DNA of 64,000 bases from Paludibacter jiangxiensis (GTDB taxonomy: Bacteria > Bacteroidota > Bacteroidia > Bacteroidales > Paludibacteraceae), in contig CAMDGD010000002.1 in NCBI GenBank assembly GCA_945897785.1, positions 24,063 to 88,062 of the forward strand. Direction: 5' to 3'. Within the stretch, counting starts at the first letter, position 1; the number at the start of each line of letters is the position of its first letter. Under the pieces are notes generated by a model. It saw only the letters and a list, made by a program, of their open reading frames with translations. It did no database searches and was not told the origin of the DNA. The translations under genes and the position numbers were made by a program. Below are positions 27,478-36,815 of this stretch, piece after piece.

Positions 27478-28809
27478 ATGAAAAAGATTACAAGTTTATT
27501 TCTGTTTACGCTAATCTATGTTAATTCGGTTGCACAAGTTTTTCCTACAACAGATTCTACCTGGGCAGAATCTTCTCCGGTAATTGATTATGCTCGCGAA
27601 GTAATTAACACACTTTGCGACCCAAAGATGAATGGTAGAGGTGTGGTAAAAGGAGGGGATCAATTGGCCGCAGATTATATCCTAACCGAATTTAGATCTA
27701 TTGGGGTAACACCTATTGGGAATAGCTATTTCCAAAAATTTCCGGTTAATGCCAATACCTTTCCAAATAAAATGGATTTACTATTTGATAAAGACAAAAC
27801 ATCGCTACAAGCCGGTATAGACTTTTGGGTAGAGCCAAATTGCCCGTCAATTATAGGTAGTTATAAGCTTATTTATATTGATCGTAAAATGTTGAACGAC
27901 CGCATGGTATTGCTTGATAAACTGCGGGATGCAAAAGAAGGATTTATCTTGATAGATAACGAAAATAAAACTGGTGAATCGCCAGAAACTACAAAGAAAA
28001 TTGATGCGCTTATTCAAAAAATTAAAACGGATATGCAGGTGCAACTTAAAGGTGTTATGATTTACGATAAGGTTAATTTATCTTGGGCTAGTTCAAATAT
28101 ACAAAGTGCACGACCGGTAATTTATGTGGTAAAAGACATGGATATATCAAAGGTTAAAACGGCAAAAGTTGAGATTGAAGCTGAATATAAGACTACTTAC
28201 CAAACCCAAAATGTTGTAGGGATTATTGAAGGAAGCCTATTTCCTGACTCTGCGATAATTATATCAGCACATTACGACCATTTGGGTATGATGGGTGCAA
28301 ATGTAATTTTTCCCGGAGCAAACAGCAATGCTAGTGGTGTTGCAATGATGCTTAATTTAGCCAAACACTTTGAAATGATTAAGCCAAAATACAGCATTAT
28401 CTTTATTGCTCTTGGAGCAGAGGAACTTGGTCTTGAAGGATCAAAAGCATATACTAATTTTCCGGCACTTCCTTTAAGTAAAACAAAGTTCTTACTCAAT
28501 TTTGATGTTATTGGCACTGGCGTTGATGGAGCTGTAGTTGTTAATGGCAGCCTATTAGAGGCAAATTACAAGATGCTAAATGACATTAATAACCGTGATA
28601 AATACATAAAAAACTTAAAACCTAGAGGCGAAGCTTGTATCAGTGGACATTGCATTTTCCAGAAAGCAGGTGTGCCAAGCTTTTCATTTTATGCCGTTGG
28701 TGGAGATATTTACTACCATAAATTAGAAGATACGCCCGAAAATACACCGCTTACTGCCTTTGAAAGTATGTTTAATATTATAATCAAGTATATAGAACGT
28801 ATTAAGTAA
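27478..28809 (+). CDS. Secreted M28-family peptidase-like protein with altered metal site
   Basis: 443 residues, signal peptide (KKITSLFLFTLIYVNSVAQV). The M28 fold is clear: a protease-associated-like insert (about 120-235), ISAHYDHLGM with His265, ALGAEELGLEGSKAY with the Glu pair 315-316, LLNFDVIGTG, and a late His in GGDIYYHKLEDTPE. But the metal-bridging Asp of the usual GAxDNxSG motif is replaced: the text is PGANSNASGVA, Ser283. Activity may therefore be lost or use one metal. It is followed after 4 nt by the DUF6340 gene, so they are cotranscribed. Confidence 0.85.
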   Translation: MKKITSLFLFTLIYVNSVAQVFPTTDSTWAESSPVIDYAREVINTLCDPKMNGRGVVKGGDQLAADYILTEFRSIGVTPIGNSYFQKFPVNANTFPNKMDLLFDKDKTSLQAGIDFWVEPNCPSIIGSYKLIYIDRKMLNDRMVLLDKLRDAKEGFILIDNENKTGESPETTKKIDALIQKIKTDMQVQLKGVMIYDKVNLSWASSNIQSARPVIYVVKDMDISKVKTAKVEIEAEYKTTYQTQNVVGIIEGSLFPDSAIIISAHYDHLGMMGANVIFPGANSNASGVAMMLNLAKHFEMIKPKYSIIFIALGAEELGLEGSKAYTNFPALPLSKTKFLLNFDVIGTGVDGAVVVNGSLLEANYKMLNDINNRDKYIKNLKPRGEACISGHCIFQKAGVPSFSFYAVGGDIYYHKLEDTPENTPLTAFESMFNIIIKYIERIK

Positions 28810-28813
28810 CCCC

Positions 28814-29848
28814 ATGAGAAACAATTTTATTGTTTTATTATTAATTGTAGTCTTTAGTGCATGCAGCACTACTAACCGACTAACTCTTTCGGTTATTGAA
28901 CCGGCTCCTGTTAGTATATCACCAGCTATAAAAAGGGTGGGTATCATTAACCGAAGTGAAGCAAACGAAAAAAACAACCTACTCAATAAAATTGAAAAAA
29001 TAGTAACGCTCGAGAGCAAAACCCTAGATACCGATGGGGCAAAATCTTGTGTCTTAGGTCTACAAGATGAACTGTTAAGCAACAGTAGATTTGAAGAGGT
29101 AATACTTCTAGATCACATAATATTAAAAGGATCCGGCATAGGAATTATGCCCGCTGCATTACCGCAAGACGAGGTGACAAAAATTTGCAGGGCTAACGAA
29201 TTAGATGCCATTTTTGCTCTTGAATCATACGACACCAACAGCAAAATTAACTACAATACAGCACCAGCTCCAATTAATACGCCTTTAGGTACTATTCCGG
29301 CTATGGAACACATTGCTACCTTACGCACCGAGATAACAACCGGCTGGCGCATTTACGACCCGTTGGCAAGCGATGTGATTGATGCTTTTCAGTTGGTCGA
29401 TGTTATTAACTCAACAGGTAGAGGCTTAACTCCTGTAAATGCAGCAAACGCAATTATTGGTAGAAAAGAAGCCGTTAAGGATGTAAGCAAACGAATAGGA
29501 CAAACTTATGGATTGCGTATAAGACCTTTTTCTATTCGTGTAGGAAGAGACTACTTTGTACGGGGAACAGATAACTTTAAAATTGCCAAACGAAAAGCAC
29601 GCACCGGCAATTGGGATGAAGCTGCAGAATTATGGAAAAAAGAAACTCAAAATAGCCGAAAAAAAATTGCCGGAAGAGCGTATTACAATATGGCTATCAT
29701 TAACGAAATAAACGGAAACCTCGACTTGGCAGTAGATTGGGCTCAAAAATCATACGAAAACTTCAACAATAAAAAAGCCCTTTATTATGTCAACATACTT
29801 AAAAACAGACAGTATAGAAATGCTGTTTTAAACGAGCAACAACAATAA
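28814..29848 (+). CDS. DUF6340 family lipoprotein
   Basis: 344 residues with a lipobox signal (VLLLIVVFSACSTTNR). RVGIINRSEANEKNN, followed by LDTDGAKSCVLGLQDELLSN, and the middle WRIYDPLASDVIDAFQLVD match the DUF6340 family as I remember it. The C-terminal part has TPR-like helices (AAELWKKETQNSRKKIAGRA). Function unknown; probably anchored in the envelope. It ends 6 nt from the convergent fmt stop. Confidence 0.78.
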   Translation: MRNNFIVLLLIVVFSACSTTNRLTLSVIEPAPVSISPAIKRVGIINRSEANEKNNLLNKIEKIVTLESKTLDTDGAKSCVLGLQDELLSNSRFEEVILLDHIILKGSGIGIMPAALPQDEVTKICRANELDAIFALESYDTNSKINYNTAPAPINTPLGTIPAMEHIATLRTEITTGWRIYDPLASDVIDAFQLVDVINSTGRGLTPVNAANAIIGRKEAVKDVSKRIGQTYGLRIRPFSIRVGRDYFVRGTDNFKIAKRKARTGNWDEAAELWKKETQNSRKKIAGRAYYNMAIINEINGNLDLAVDWAQKSYENFNNKKALYYVNILKNRQYRNAVLNEQQQ

Positions 29849-29854
29849 TAGTAC

Positions 29855-30793
29855 TTACAATACAAATCCCCGCAACAGTTCAGCCGCTGTCATTCGTTTT
29901 TTTCCGGACAATTGTATCGAAACTAAATGTAAGTAACCATCTACAGTTGCTACCTTAATAAACGATTTTTGGTCGGTTATTAAAGTGCCTGGTTTATTGT
30001 TATGTGCACTCAGTTCTGCCTTGCTTTCAAACACCTTTAAGTCGATTGATTTTCCGCTAGCCGATACAAGCGCTGCACGAGCCGCCGGATATGGTGACAA
30101 GCCACGCACAAAATTATACAAATATACAACCGACTTAGTCCAATCAATTAAGCAGGTTTCTTTAAAAATTTTGGGGGCTATTTTCATGTTTTCAGTATAT
30201 GACTGCGGAACACCTTGTGCCTTGTTTTGAAGTATAAGTTCAACCGTTTCGAGCACTAAATCAGCGCCTAAAACCATTAAACTATCATGTATTACACCAG
30301 CTGTATCGTTACCTGAAATAGGCAATTTCTTTTGTAAAATAATATTGCCGGTATCAATGGCTTGTTGTAAAAAGAATGTAGTTACACCTGTTTCCTTTTC
30401 TCCGTTAATTATTGCCCAATTAATTGGTGCAGCTCCTCTGTATTGTGGCAATAATGAAGCATGCAAATTAAACGAACCCAATCGAGGCATATTCCACACC
30501 ACCTCGGGCAGCATTCTAAATGCCACCACAATTTGCAAATCAGCCTGTAGGGCTTTTAGTTCTGTTGTAAAAGCTTCATTTTTAAGATTCTCGGGTTGCA
30601 ATACAGGTATATTATGGGCTAAGGCATATTGCTTAACTGGAGAATATTGAATTTTTTGTCCCCTGCCGGCAGGCTTATCCGGCATAGTAACCACCCCTAC
30701 AATGGTATATGCAGCTTCGTGCAAACGCTTTAAACTCTCCACCGCAAAATCGGGGGTTCCCATAAATACAATACGGAAGGCTTCTTTTTTCAT
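29855..30793 (-). CDS. fmt: Methionyl-tRNA formyltransferase
   Basis: 312 residues, normal length. FRIVFMGTPDFAVESLKRLH opens the Rossmann domain; SFNLHASLLPQYRGAAPINW holds the catalytic Asn-His and the SLLP folate loop; GVTTFFLQQAIDTGNIILQK and the OB-like C-domain follow (RGLSPYPAARA). Formylates initiator Met-tRNA. Confidence 0.96.
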   Translation of the reverse strand: MKKEAFRIVFMGTPDFAVESLKRLHEAAYTIVGVVTMPDKPAGRGQKIQYSPVKQYALAHNIPVLQPENLKNEAFTTELKALQADLQIVVAFRMLPEVVWNMPRLGSFNLHASLLPQYRGAAPINWAIINGEKETGVTTFFLQQAIDTGNIILQKKLPISGNDTAGVIHDSLMVLGADLVLETVELILQNKAQGVPQSYTENMKIAPKIFKETCLIDWTKSVVYLYNFVRGLSPYPAARAALVSASGKSIDLKVFESKAELSAHNNKPGTLITDQKSFIKVATVDGYLHLVSIQLSGKKRMTAAELLRGFVL

Positions 30794-30890
30794 TATATAG
30801 TAATATTACGGCAAACAAAAGGCTTTGCAAAATTAAGAAACTGTTTGTATTTTAGCTAACAGTATCAGGACCAAAACATGTTCCCACATA

Positions 30891-30935
30891 AAAAAACTCA
30901 CCCGATGAGTTTAATTCATCGGGTGAGTTTTTTTA
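30891..30935 (-). terminator. Terminator between the sigma factor gene and fmt
   Basis: AAAAAACTCACCCGATGA and TCATCGGGTGAGTTTTTT form a strong GC-rich stem around a 7-nt loop with T runs on both strands. On the minus strand it ends the sigma factor transcript about 20 nt after its stop. Confidence 0.9.
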
Positions 30936-30953
30936 TGTCAGCTTTCCAACAAG

Positions 30954-31547
30954 TTAATTTAGCTCTAACTGCATGTTGTTTTCTTCGGCAATTTTACGCA
31001 TATTCAAAACAGCATAACGCATTCTTCCTAAAGCGGTATTAATGCTTACGCCTGTTTTTTCGGCAATTTCTTTAAAACTTAAATCTTCGTAATACCGCAT
31101 CCGTATTACCTGTTGCTGATTGCTGGGAAGATAATCTACCAAGCACGCCACATCAGTCATTACTTGCTCATGCATCAAACAATCTTCTATGCTTTTATCG
31201 CATAGATTGGAGATGTTAAGCAATTGAAAATCTTCGTTTTCAAAAGAGCAGGTGTTTTCGTTTTGGTTCCGGCGGAAATAATCAATAATCAAGTTATGTG
31301 CGATACGGTTTATCCACGCCAAAAATCGACCATTATCAATGTACTTTCCTTGCTTGATGGTGGTAATAGCTTTAATAAAAGTTTCCTGGAAGACATCTTC
31401 GCAAAGATCTTTGTTGCGTACAATAAAATAAATGTAAGAATAAACGCGACTTTTGTAGCGGTTCAATAGCGTTTCGAAAGCTTCGTTATTGCCATTTGCG
31501 TAAAGTTCAACCAATAATTCATCGGTTAGAAACAGGTGGTTTTTCAT
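30954..31547 (-). CDS. ECF/sigma-70 family RNA polymerase sigma factor
   Basis: 197 residues from ATG 31547 (MKNHLFLTDELLVELYANGN); the track start at 31625 overlaps the promoter. Region 2 reads FETLLNRYKSRVYSYIYFIV, with DLCEDVFQETFIKAI; region 4 reads QQVIRMRYYEDLSFKEIAEK followed by TGVSINTALGRMRYAVLNMR (helix-turn-helix). This is the widely conserved Bacteroidales ECF-type sigma. No anti-sigma gene is adjacent. Confidence 0.92.
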   Translation of the reverse strand: MKNHLFLTDELLVELYANGNNEAFETLLNRYKSRVYSYIYFIVRNKDLCEDVFQETFIKAITTIKQGKYIDNGRFLAWINRIAHNLIIDYFRRNQNENTCSFENEDFQLLNISNLCDKSIEDCLMHEQVMTDVACLVDYLPSNQQQVIRMRYYEDLSFKEIAEKTGVSINTALGRMRYAVLNMRKIAEENNMQLELN

Positions 31548-31633
31548 TACTTTGTGTATTAGAATCAAAGTATAAATTCTACTATAGGCAAATCTTTTTG
31601 GTTTGATATTAATAAACAATGACATTTGTTTTA

Positions 31634-31663
31634 CAAAAATAACATTTAAATTAATATACGCAA
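31634..31663 (-). promoter_or_regulatory. Promoter of the ECF sigma gene (TTG-N19-TATTTTTG)
   Basis: On the minus strand TTG (31661-31663), 19 nt, then TATTTTTG (31634-31641): an exact match to the housekeeping consensus. The leader to ATG 31547 is about 80 nt. Confidence 0.7.
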
Positions 31664-31767
31664 GTTAAAATTATAGTTTTAACATTTTATATATGTGTTA
31701 AAAAAATGAATTACTCTAGCACCATCTAATAAGGGTTTGACTAGACAAAACTATACTACAACAAGTA

Positions 31768-34041
31768 TCAAAAAGGATAGCCAATGGCAAAATGGAAGGC
31801 AGTATCTTGCCAAGTAAAGGGTAAGCGCCATTGTAATGTACGCGATTGTGAGGGGTCATACAGTTTCACCCCCATATCTAGACGGAATAAGAAGAATGTA
31901 AAATCAAAACGGAGACCAATACCGTAGGCATAAGCTAACTCTTGATAGAATGTGTTGGGATTAAACAAGCCACCCTCCTGTGTATTGTATTGATTGATGG
32001 TCCAAATATTTCCGGCATCGATAAAAGCAGCTCCTTCGAGTAGCCAAAACATTTTAAATCGATATTCAAAATTCAAGTCCAACTTAATATCTCCTGAACG
32101 CATAAAATCTATCCCCATATTACTACTTTGGTACAAACCGGGTCCTAATGTTCTAACCGACCAGCCACGAACACTATTAGCCCCACCGGCAAAAAACCGC
32201 TTTTCGAAAGGCACCACATCGGCATTTCCGTACGGATAAGCTAAGCCTACATTATAGCGAAAAACAAATTTATTGCGGTTGTCAACCACCTTGTTGTAGG
32301 TATAGTCGAATTCTGCTTTTACGAATTGCGAAAACCGTATGCCACCAATTTTATATGCATCATCAACCTTTGGTACTTCTAGTAAGTTGCATATAGCCGA
32401 CAAGGTATTACCTGCGGTTTCGATATTGCCACGGTAAAAATAATAGTTTCGTAAAGCTTGGTTTGGCTTTTGCGTTGTTTTGGAGAAACTAAATCCGGTA
32501 CGAACAATAAAGTGGTCTTCGTAGCTATAGCGTATTACTGAAGGAACATCGATGTAGGTTGTTCTAAATATATCGGATATCCGAGGCAGATATACATACT
32601 TGGCATCAATCAAATCGAACACATACCTTTCGTTATTTGTTGATCCGGTAACCCAAATGTATTTTAAGGCTGAACCGGCAACGGTACGCGAATACCATGG
32701 GTTTGTTTGATGATTAAACGCTACAGAAAGCTCTGTACTTGAACGAATTCTTCGTTTTACTTTTTCGCTAATTAATGGGAATAAAAACTTAGGAAAATTT
32801 AAGCTGGCTTCGCCCCCAATATCGATAGAATTATTGGTTAGCAAATTTTCTAAATTACCCATAGGCTGATATGCAGTACGAATTTTTATGTTTAGCTGTT
32901 CAGAACCTTTAAACACATTACGGTGTTGGTAAGAGGTGCTAAATGCGGCTCCTAAATCACCATCAGTATTTGTCCCCTCTACATCAACCGAAAAACCTTG
33001 TAGTTTGGTGGGAGACAATAGTATCATACAATCGAGCATTCCCTCTCGCTCGCGAAATAGAATATTAACATACTTGGTGATGCTCAAGTTGTTTAAAGAT
33101 GCATAGGTTTTCTCAACGGCTTTTTCATCATAATAAGTACCTGGAATGATGTGAGTTTTTTCGGCTAACAAGGAAGCATTCAAAGGTCTTTCTTTGTCGT
33201 AAAAAAAAGTAAAATTACCTTTGCGTAGGGTGTCATTAATTTGTTCGGCATAAGCTTTCTCAGGGTTGTACCAAGGGATAAAGGCTACTCTGCGCACCAT
33301 CAATCGTTTGTGCATTTGCTCTTCAATCGTACCATCGGGGCGACTTTGAAGCAGTGGTTTTGATTTAATAGTGATATCAACTTGATTAGACTGTAAGCTA
33401 CTGTCTGCTTCGATATATAAATGCTCTTTATTGAAATAATAGAACCCTTTTTTTTTGATGAACTCCTCTATTCTTTGCCGTTCTGCCTCGAGTACATCTA
33501 CATCAAATCTTTCGTTTTTGGTAAGTAAAGAACTTGCGGTATCTTTCATAATATAAGGCCGAATGCTATCATCATCTATATCATAAGTAATAGTACGAAT
33601 AGTGTAAGGTTTATTGCCGATAATCGCATAGCTCAAATTGGCTTTCTTCTTTTTCAAGGAAACCTGCACTTTTACGTTGGAATTGATATAGCCCTTGTTA
33701 GACAAATACTTTTGTATCTCAATGCGCGTGCGTTCTGTTTCATCACTGTTTAGAATTACAGGAGGTTCGCCCATTTTTCGCCACATTCGATTATACCTTT
33801 TCGTGGTATCTTTGCCGGAGATATTGTACACGCGAAGCTGCAACCGGTAAGTGCCAAAAATACCCGGATTAGGCTTTTGGCGCACATAAGGGTTCAATTG
33901 TTCTTTGCCAATGCCTTCGATATCAGACTTAATATTCACCTTATTTAAAAGATATTTATCCTCGGGAACAAACTTTGACAAGTTACACGAAGATAACAAC
34001 AAAATAAGAAGAGATATTATGGTTAGAAATTTAAGCTTCAT
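31768..34041 (-). CDS. tamL: TamL: lipidated OMP85-family outer membrane assembly protein
   Basis: 757 residues with a lipobox (LLILLLSSCNLSKFVPEDKY), POTRA-like domains (about 25-330) and a C-terminal OMP85 barrel. The barrel has the conserved RFFAGGANSVRGWSVRTLGP segment (the VRGF/Y-type L6 loop) and ends in FHFAIGYPF with a terminal Phe. A lipidated TamA-like protein is characteristic of Bacteroidota. It inserts proteins in the outer membrane; its TamB partner is not in the window. TATATTTG at 34091-34098 (minus) is its -7 box. Confidence 0.9.
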   Translation of the reverse strand: MKLKFLTIISLLILLLSSCNLSKFVPEDKYLLNKVNIKSDIEGIGKEQLNPYVRQKPNPGIFGTYRLQLRVYNISGKDTTKRYNRMWRKMGEPPVILNSDETERTRIEIQKYLSNKGYINSNVKVQVSLKKKKANLSYAIIGNKPYTIRTITYDIDDDSIRPYIMKDTASSLLTKNERFDVDVLEAERQRIEEFIKKKGFYYFNKEHLYIEADSSLQSNQVDITIKSKPLLQSRPDGTIEEQMHKRLMVRRVAFIPWYNPEKAYAEQINDTLRKGNFTFFYDKERPLNASLLAEKTHIIPGTYYDEKAVEKTYASLNNLSITKYVNILFREREGMLDCMILLSPTKLQGFSVDVEGTNTDGDLGAAFSTSYQHRNVFKGSEQLNIKIRTAYQPMGNLENLLTNNSIDIGGEASLNFPKFLFPLISEKVKRRIRSSTELSVAFNHQTNPWYSRTVAGSALKYIWVTGSTNNERYVFDLIDAKYVYLPRISDIFRTTYIDVPSVIRYSYEDHFIVRTGFSFSKTTQKPNQALRNYYFYRGNIETAGNTLSAICNLLEVPKVDDAYKIGGIRFSQFVKAEFDYTYNKVVDNRNKFVFRYNVGLAYPYGNADVVPFEKRFFAGGANSVRGWSVRTLGPGLYQSSNMGIDFMRSGDIKLDLNFEYRFKMFWLLEGAAFIDAGNIWTINQYNTQEGGLFNPNTFYQELAYAYGIGLRFDFTFFLFRLDMGVKLYDPSQSRTLQWRLPFTWQDTAFHFAIGYPF

Positions 34042-34090
34042 GCGGCCTATGGATAGTTAAAATCAAAAACGGAACTTTTTTATTTCCTTG

Positions 34091-34127
34091 CAAATATAGT
34101 TGTTTCGGCATTTCTTTTTTAGCTTTG
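34091..34127. promoter_or_regulatory. Divergent -7 boxes of tamL and the SpoU methyltransferase gene
   Basis: TATATTTG on the minus strand (34091-34098) faces tamL, and TAGCTTTG on the plus strand (34120-34127) faces the methyltransferase gene, with TTG 17 nt upstream of the latter. The two promoters sit back to back in 140 bp. Confidence 0.5.
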
Positions 34128-34184
34128 TAGGGTAAAATATATGCAAAGTAAAAAATCGATGCAATAAAATACTGGTTCGTGCGT

Positions 34185-34931
34185 ATGTTAAGTATAAATA
34201 AACTAAAGGCATTAAAACGGTTACACACCAAAAAAGAGCGGGATGCGGAAGCTGTTTTTATTGCCGAAGGAAGCAAATTAGTAGCTGATTTATTGAATTG
34301 CTTTGCTTGCGAAACCCTTTTAGCCACGCCCGAGTGGATTTCTGAAAACACACCATTAGCGGCTGAACTTATAGCAATATCCGAGGCAGAACTAAAAAAA
34401 ATATCCCTACAAAAAACACCACAACAAGTCTTTGCTGTTTTTAAACAACCCAAGCCAATATTAAATAAAACAAGTTTACTTAATGAGCTATCGTTGGCAT
34501 TAGACGATATTCAGGATCCCGGAAATTTAGGCACTATTTTTCGTATAGCCGATTGGTTTGGTATAGAAAAAGTTTTTTGTTCTTTGCATTGTGCAGATAT
34601 TTTCAATCCGAAAACCATACAAGCTAGCATGGGAGCGATTGGAAGGATACAGGTTTTTAAGGTTAATCTACCTGAGTTTTTGGCCGAAGTAAAACCCAAC
34701 CTACCCCTTTACGGTAGTTTTTTATCTGGACAAAACATTTATGATGCGCCTTTATCCTCAACAGGCATCATTGTTATGGGAAACGAAGGAAAGGGAATTA
34801 GCCAAGCTGTAGAAGCACAGCTTACTCAAGGACTATTCATTCCGAGCTACCCAAGCCATAGACCATGCTCCGAATCACTTAATGTGGCAACGGCTACAGC
34901 AATAATTTGTGCTGAATTTAGACGAAGATAA
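34185..34931 (+). CDS. TrmH/SpoU family RNA 2'-O-methyltransferase
   Basis: 248 residues from ATG 34185 (MLSINKLKALKRLHTKKERD), two codons after the GTG of the track. N-terminal substrate-binding domain, then the SpoU knot: DDIQDPGNLGTIFRIADWFG (motif 1 with Asn and Arg), GIIVMGNEGKGIS (motif 2) and SESLNVATATAIICAEF (motif 3). It methylates ribose in rRNA or tRNA; the target is not predictable. Ends 6 nt from the convergent small gene. Confidence 0.92.
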   Translation: MLSINKLKALKRLHTKKERDAEAVFIAEGSKLVADLLNCFACETLLATPEWISENTPLAAELIAISEAELKKISLQKTPQQVFAVFKQPKPILNKTSLLNELSLALDDIQDPGNLGTIFRIADWFGIEKVFCSLHCADIFNPKTIQASMGAIGRIQVFKVNLPEFLAEVKPNLPLYGSFLSGQNIYDAPLSSTGIIVMGNEGKGISQAVEAQLTQGLFIPSYPSHRPCSESLNVATATAIICAEFRRR

Positions 34932-34937
34932 GTCGAG

Positions 34938-35312
34938 TTAAGTGTTGGCGAAGCAGCTTACTTCTTGCAACCAAGTGTTGGCAGAAAAGCGCTTATTAGT
35001 TAAATCAATTGCTTGCAATACAAAAATAGTTTCGCTCAAGCCTTCTTGTAATTCAATTTTTTTTTCTTCACAGCGAGTATTTAGTACTTCAAAAACAGAA
35101 TAATTTTCTAGTGCGGGTATATCTTCGGGCAACAATAATGCAGGAATAATAATACCCGAATAAAAAATAGTATTTGCTGTTTCGTGCATGCAATCGTTTA
35201 AAGAGAAAATGGCTGCAATCTTACCTAATGCATTGATTTCTACCACTCCATTAATAAGTATTCGTTGCGGATTGCAATACACAAAATGAGCACCATAACG
35301 AGTTGTTGTCAT
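34938..35312 (-). CDS. Conserved small protein resembling an amidohydrolase N-terminal domain
   Basis: 124 residues. GAHFVYCNPQRILINGVVEI followed by IAAIFSLNDC and FYSGIIIPALLLPEDI resembles the small beta-sandwich domain that precedes the barrel of dihydroorotases and related amidohydrolases, with the IPG...H metal motif absent. The C-terminal half is helical (LQEGLSETIFVLQAIDL). A stand-alone remnant of this kind is, in my memory, conserved next to lspA in Bacteroidales. Its ATG overlaps the DUF4296 stop by 4 nt, so translation is coupled. Function unknown. Confidence 0.65.
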   Translation of the reverse strand: MTTTRYGAHFVYCNPQRILINGVVEINALGKIAAIFSLNDCMHETANTIFYSGIIIPALLLPEDIPALENYSVFEVLNTRCEEKKIELQEGLSETIFVLQAIDLTNKRFSANTWLQEVSCFANT

Positions 35313-36076
35313 TTTCTATAAGGGTTAAAAATCCGTTGCAAAGAAATAGCATAAAAATACACCCGTTGATTTTGTTCAATAGTAGTAGGTTTGTTTAATA
35401 GGTTTATCGAAACCGAATCAATTTGTTTTTTCGGCTCTGTTTGCAACTCAAAATAACAAAGGGTAGGAGATTGGGATAGGTCAAAGGTGTGATTTTTTAC
35501 TTGCTCGGTACTATCTGTATATCGAACAAACACGATTGATTCAGCTCTTTGTTTTTTTGATACCCCTTCTATACGAACCTGAAAGCGGATTTTCAGAACA
35601 TCGCCTGCAACAACATCTTTTCCGCTTAACTTAAAAAGTGATTGCTCTGCCCTCTGATTGGCGGATACAAACACTTCTCGTCGGTGAGTTTGTATGGAAA
35701 CTGAATCTAAAGAATCGGTTGGAGCAATAGGACGCTCGTACTTGCCGGCAACGATTTCTTGATTAATTGTTTCGAGCCTTGCCATTACTTTATTCTGTAG
35801 GCGCATATACTCCTCACTATTTTTCACATACCACATCAAAGAGCTATCGTACTGCTGTTGAGTAAGCCCGTGCTTTTGTAAAATCTGATTGTAATACTTT
35901 GTTTTTAAGGTGTCGCCAACAGGCATATTTTTGAGCTGTGCCGTGCCTTCGAATAGGAATAAATCGACAAGTATATTTTCCATTTTTTTTTCTGACAGTA
36001 TATTTTCCGGGCGGGTATTGCAAGCAGAAAGCAACAAGCCAACAAATAACACCAAACAAAGAACACTACGCCTCAT
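35309..36076 (-). CDS. DUF4296 lipoprotein
   Basis: 255 residues, lipobox LFVGLLLSACNTR. The N-terminal helical part, SEKKMENILVDLFLFEGTAQ ... KYYNQILQKHGLTQQQYDSSL ... WYVKNSEEYMR, is the DUF4296 signature. The C-terminal half is a beta-rich domain (VLKIRFQVRIEGVSK). It overlaps the lspA end by 11 nt and the next gene by 4 nt, so lspA-DUF4296-small protein form one operon. Function unknown. Confidence 0.85.
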   Translation of the reverse strand: MRRSVLCLVLFVGLLLSACNTRPENILSEKKMENILVDLFLFEGTAQLKNMPVGDTLKTKYYNQILQKHGLTQQQYDSSLMWYVKNSEEYMRLQNKVMARLETINQEIVAGKYERPIAPTDSLDSVSIQTHRREVFVSANQRAEQSLFKLSGKDVVAGDVLKIRFQVRIEGVSKKQRAESIVFVRYTDSTEQVKNHTFDLSQSPTLCYFELQTEPKKQIDSVSINLLNKPTTIEQNQRVYFYAISLQRIFNPYRK

Positions 36077-36695
36077 CCGATTCCTTTTTAGTTTCTAAAC
36101 TATCGTTTAAGTCTTTGCGGTAAAATAGTAAAATAATAAAAACCCCTGTGGTAACTGCTGCATCGGCAACATTAAACACCGGACTAAAAAACAGGGTATT
36201 GCCAATACTATTTTTTATTATGGGGAAATAAAACATATCTACCACCTTACCATACAAAAAAGGCGCATATCCTGGTTCCCCGTTGGGATGATGTAAAAAA
36301 GTAGCGACTTGACCCTCGCTACCATTAAAAATAAGTCCGTAAAAAGCACTATCAATTAAATTACCAATAGCTCCGGCCAAAATTAAGCCAACACAAATTA
36401 TAAAGCCCAGACGATACCCTAACTTTATCAGCCTATGTAAAAAATATATAATAAACCCGATAGCTATTATGCGAAAGATGCTTAGAAAGAGTTTTCCAAC
36501 GATTTCCATGCCGAAAGCCATGCCGTTATTCTCAACAAAATGCAATTGAAACCAATCGAAAATATAAATACTTTCGCCTAGCATTAAGTTCGTTTTTATC
36601 CAAAATTTCAAAGACTGGTCTAAGAGCAAGACCATAGCAATTAAGGCAATAATTAATCCGGTTTTATTCCGTTTCGACAAGGTTGCAGTTTTCAT
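36066..36695 (-). CDS. lspA: Lipoprotein signal peptidase II
   Basis: 209 residues from ATG 36695 (MKTATLSKRNKTGLIIALIA); the 25 extra codons of the track ORF have no family support. Four membrane helices; LLLDQSLKFWIK with the first conserved Asp, VENNGMAFGM, GAIGNLIDSAFYG (GGAxGNxxDR-like, with Ser for Arg) and NVADAAVTTGVFI, which carries the second catalytic Asp. Cuts diacylated prolipoproteins at the inner membrane. A periplasmic insert at about 115-150 is longer than in E. coli, which is common in this phylum. Confidence 0.94.
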   Translation of the reverse strand: MKTATLSKRNKTGLIIALIAMVLLLDQSLKFWIKTNLMLGESIYIFDWFQLHFVENNGMAFGMEIVGKLFLSIFRIIAIGFIIYFLHRLIKLGYRLGFIICVGLILAGAIGNLIDSAFYGLIFNGSEGQVATFLHHPNGEPGYAPFLYGKVVDMFYFPIIKNSIGNTLFFSPVFNVADAAVTTGVFIILLFYRKDLNDSLETKKESDEA

Positions 36696-36815
36696 TTTGA
36701 GCAATAATCTTTTTAAAAAATACAGTAAGCAGAAAGGAGAACTTAAAAAAACAAATCGACAACCGGACACAACAGCCTGATTGTCGAAGAATATAGTAAT
36801 GTATGTTAAGCCATT

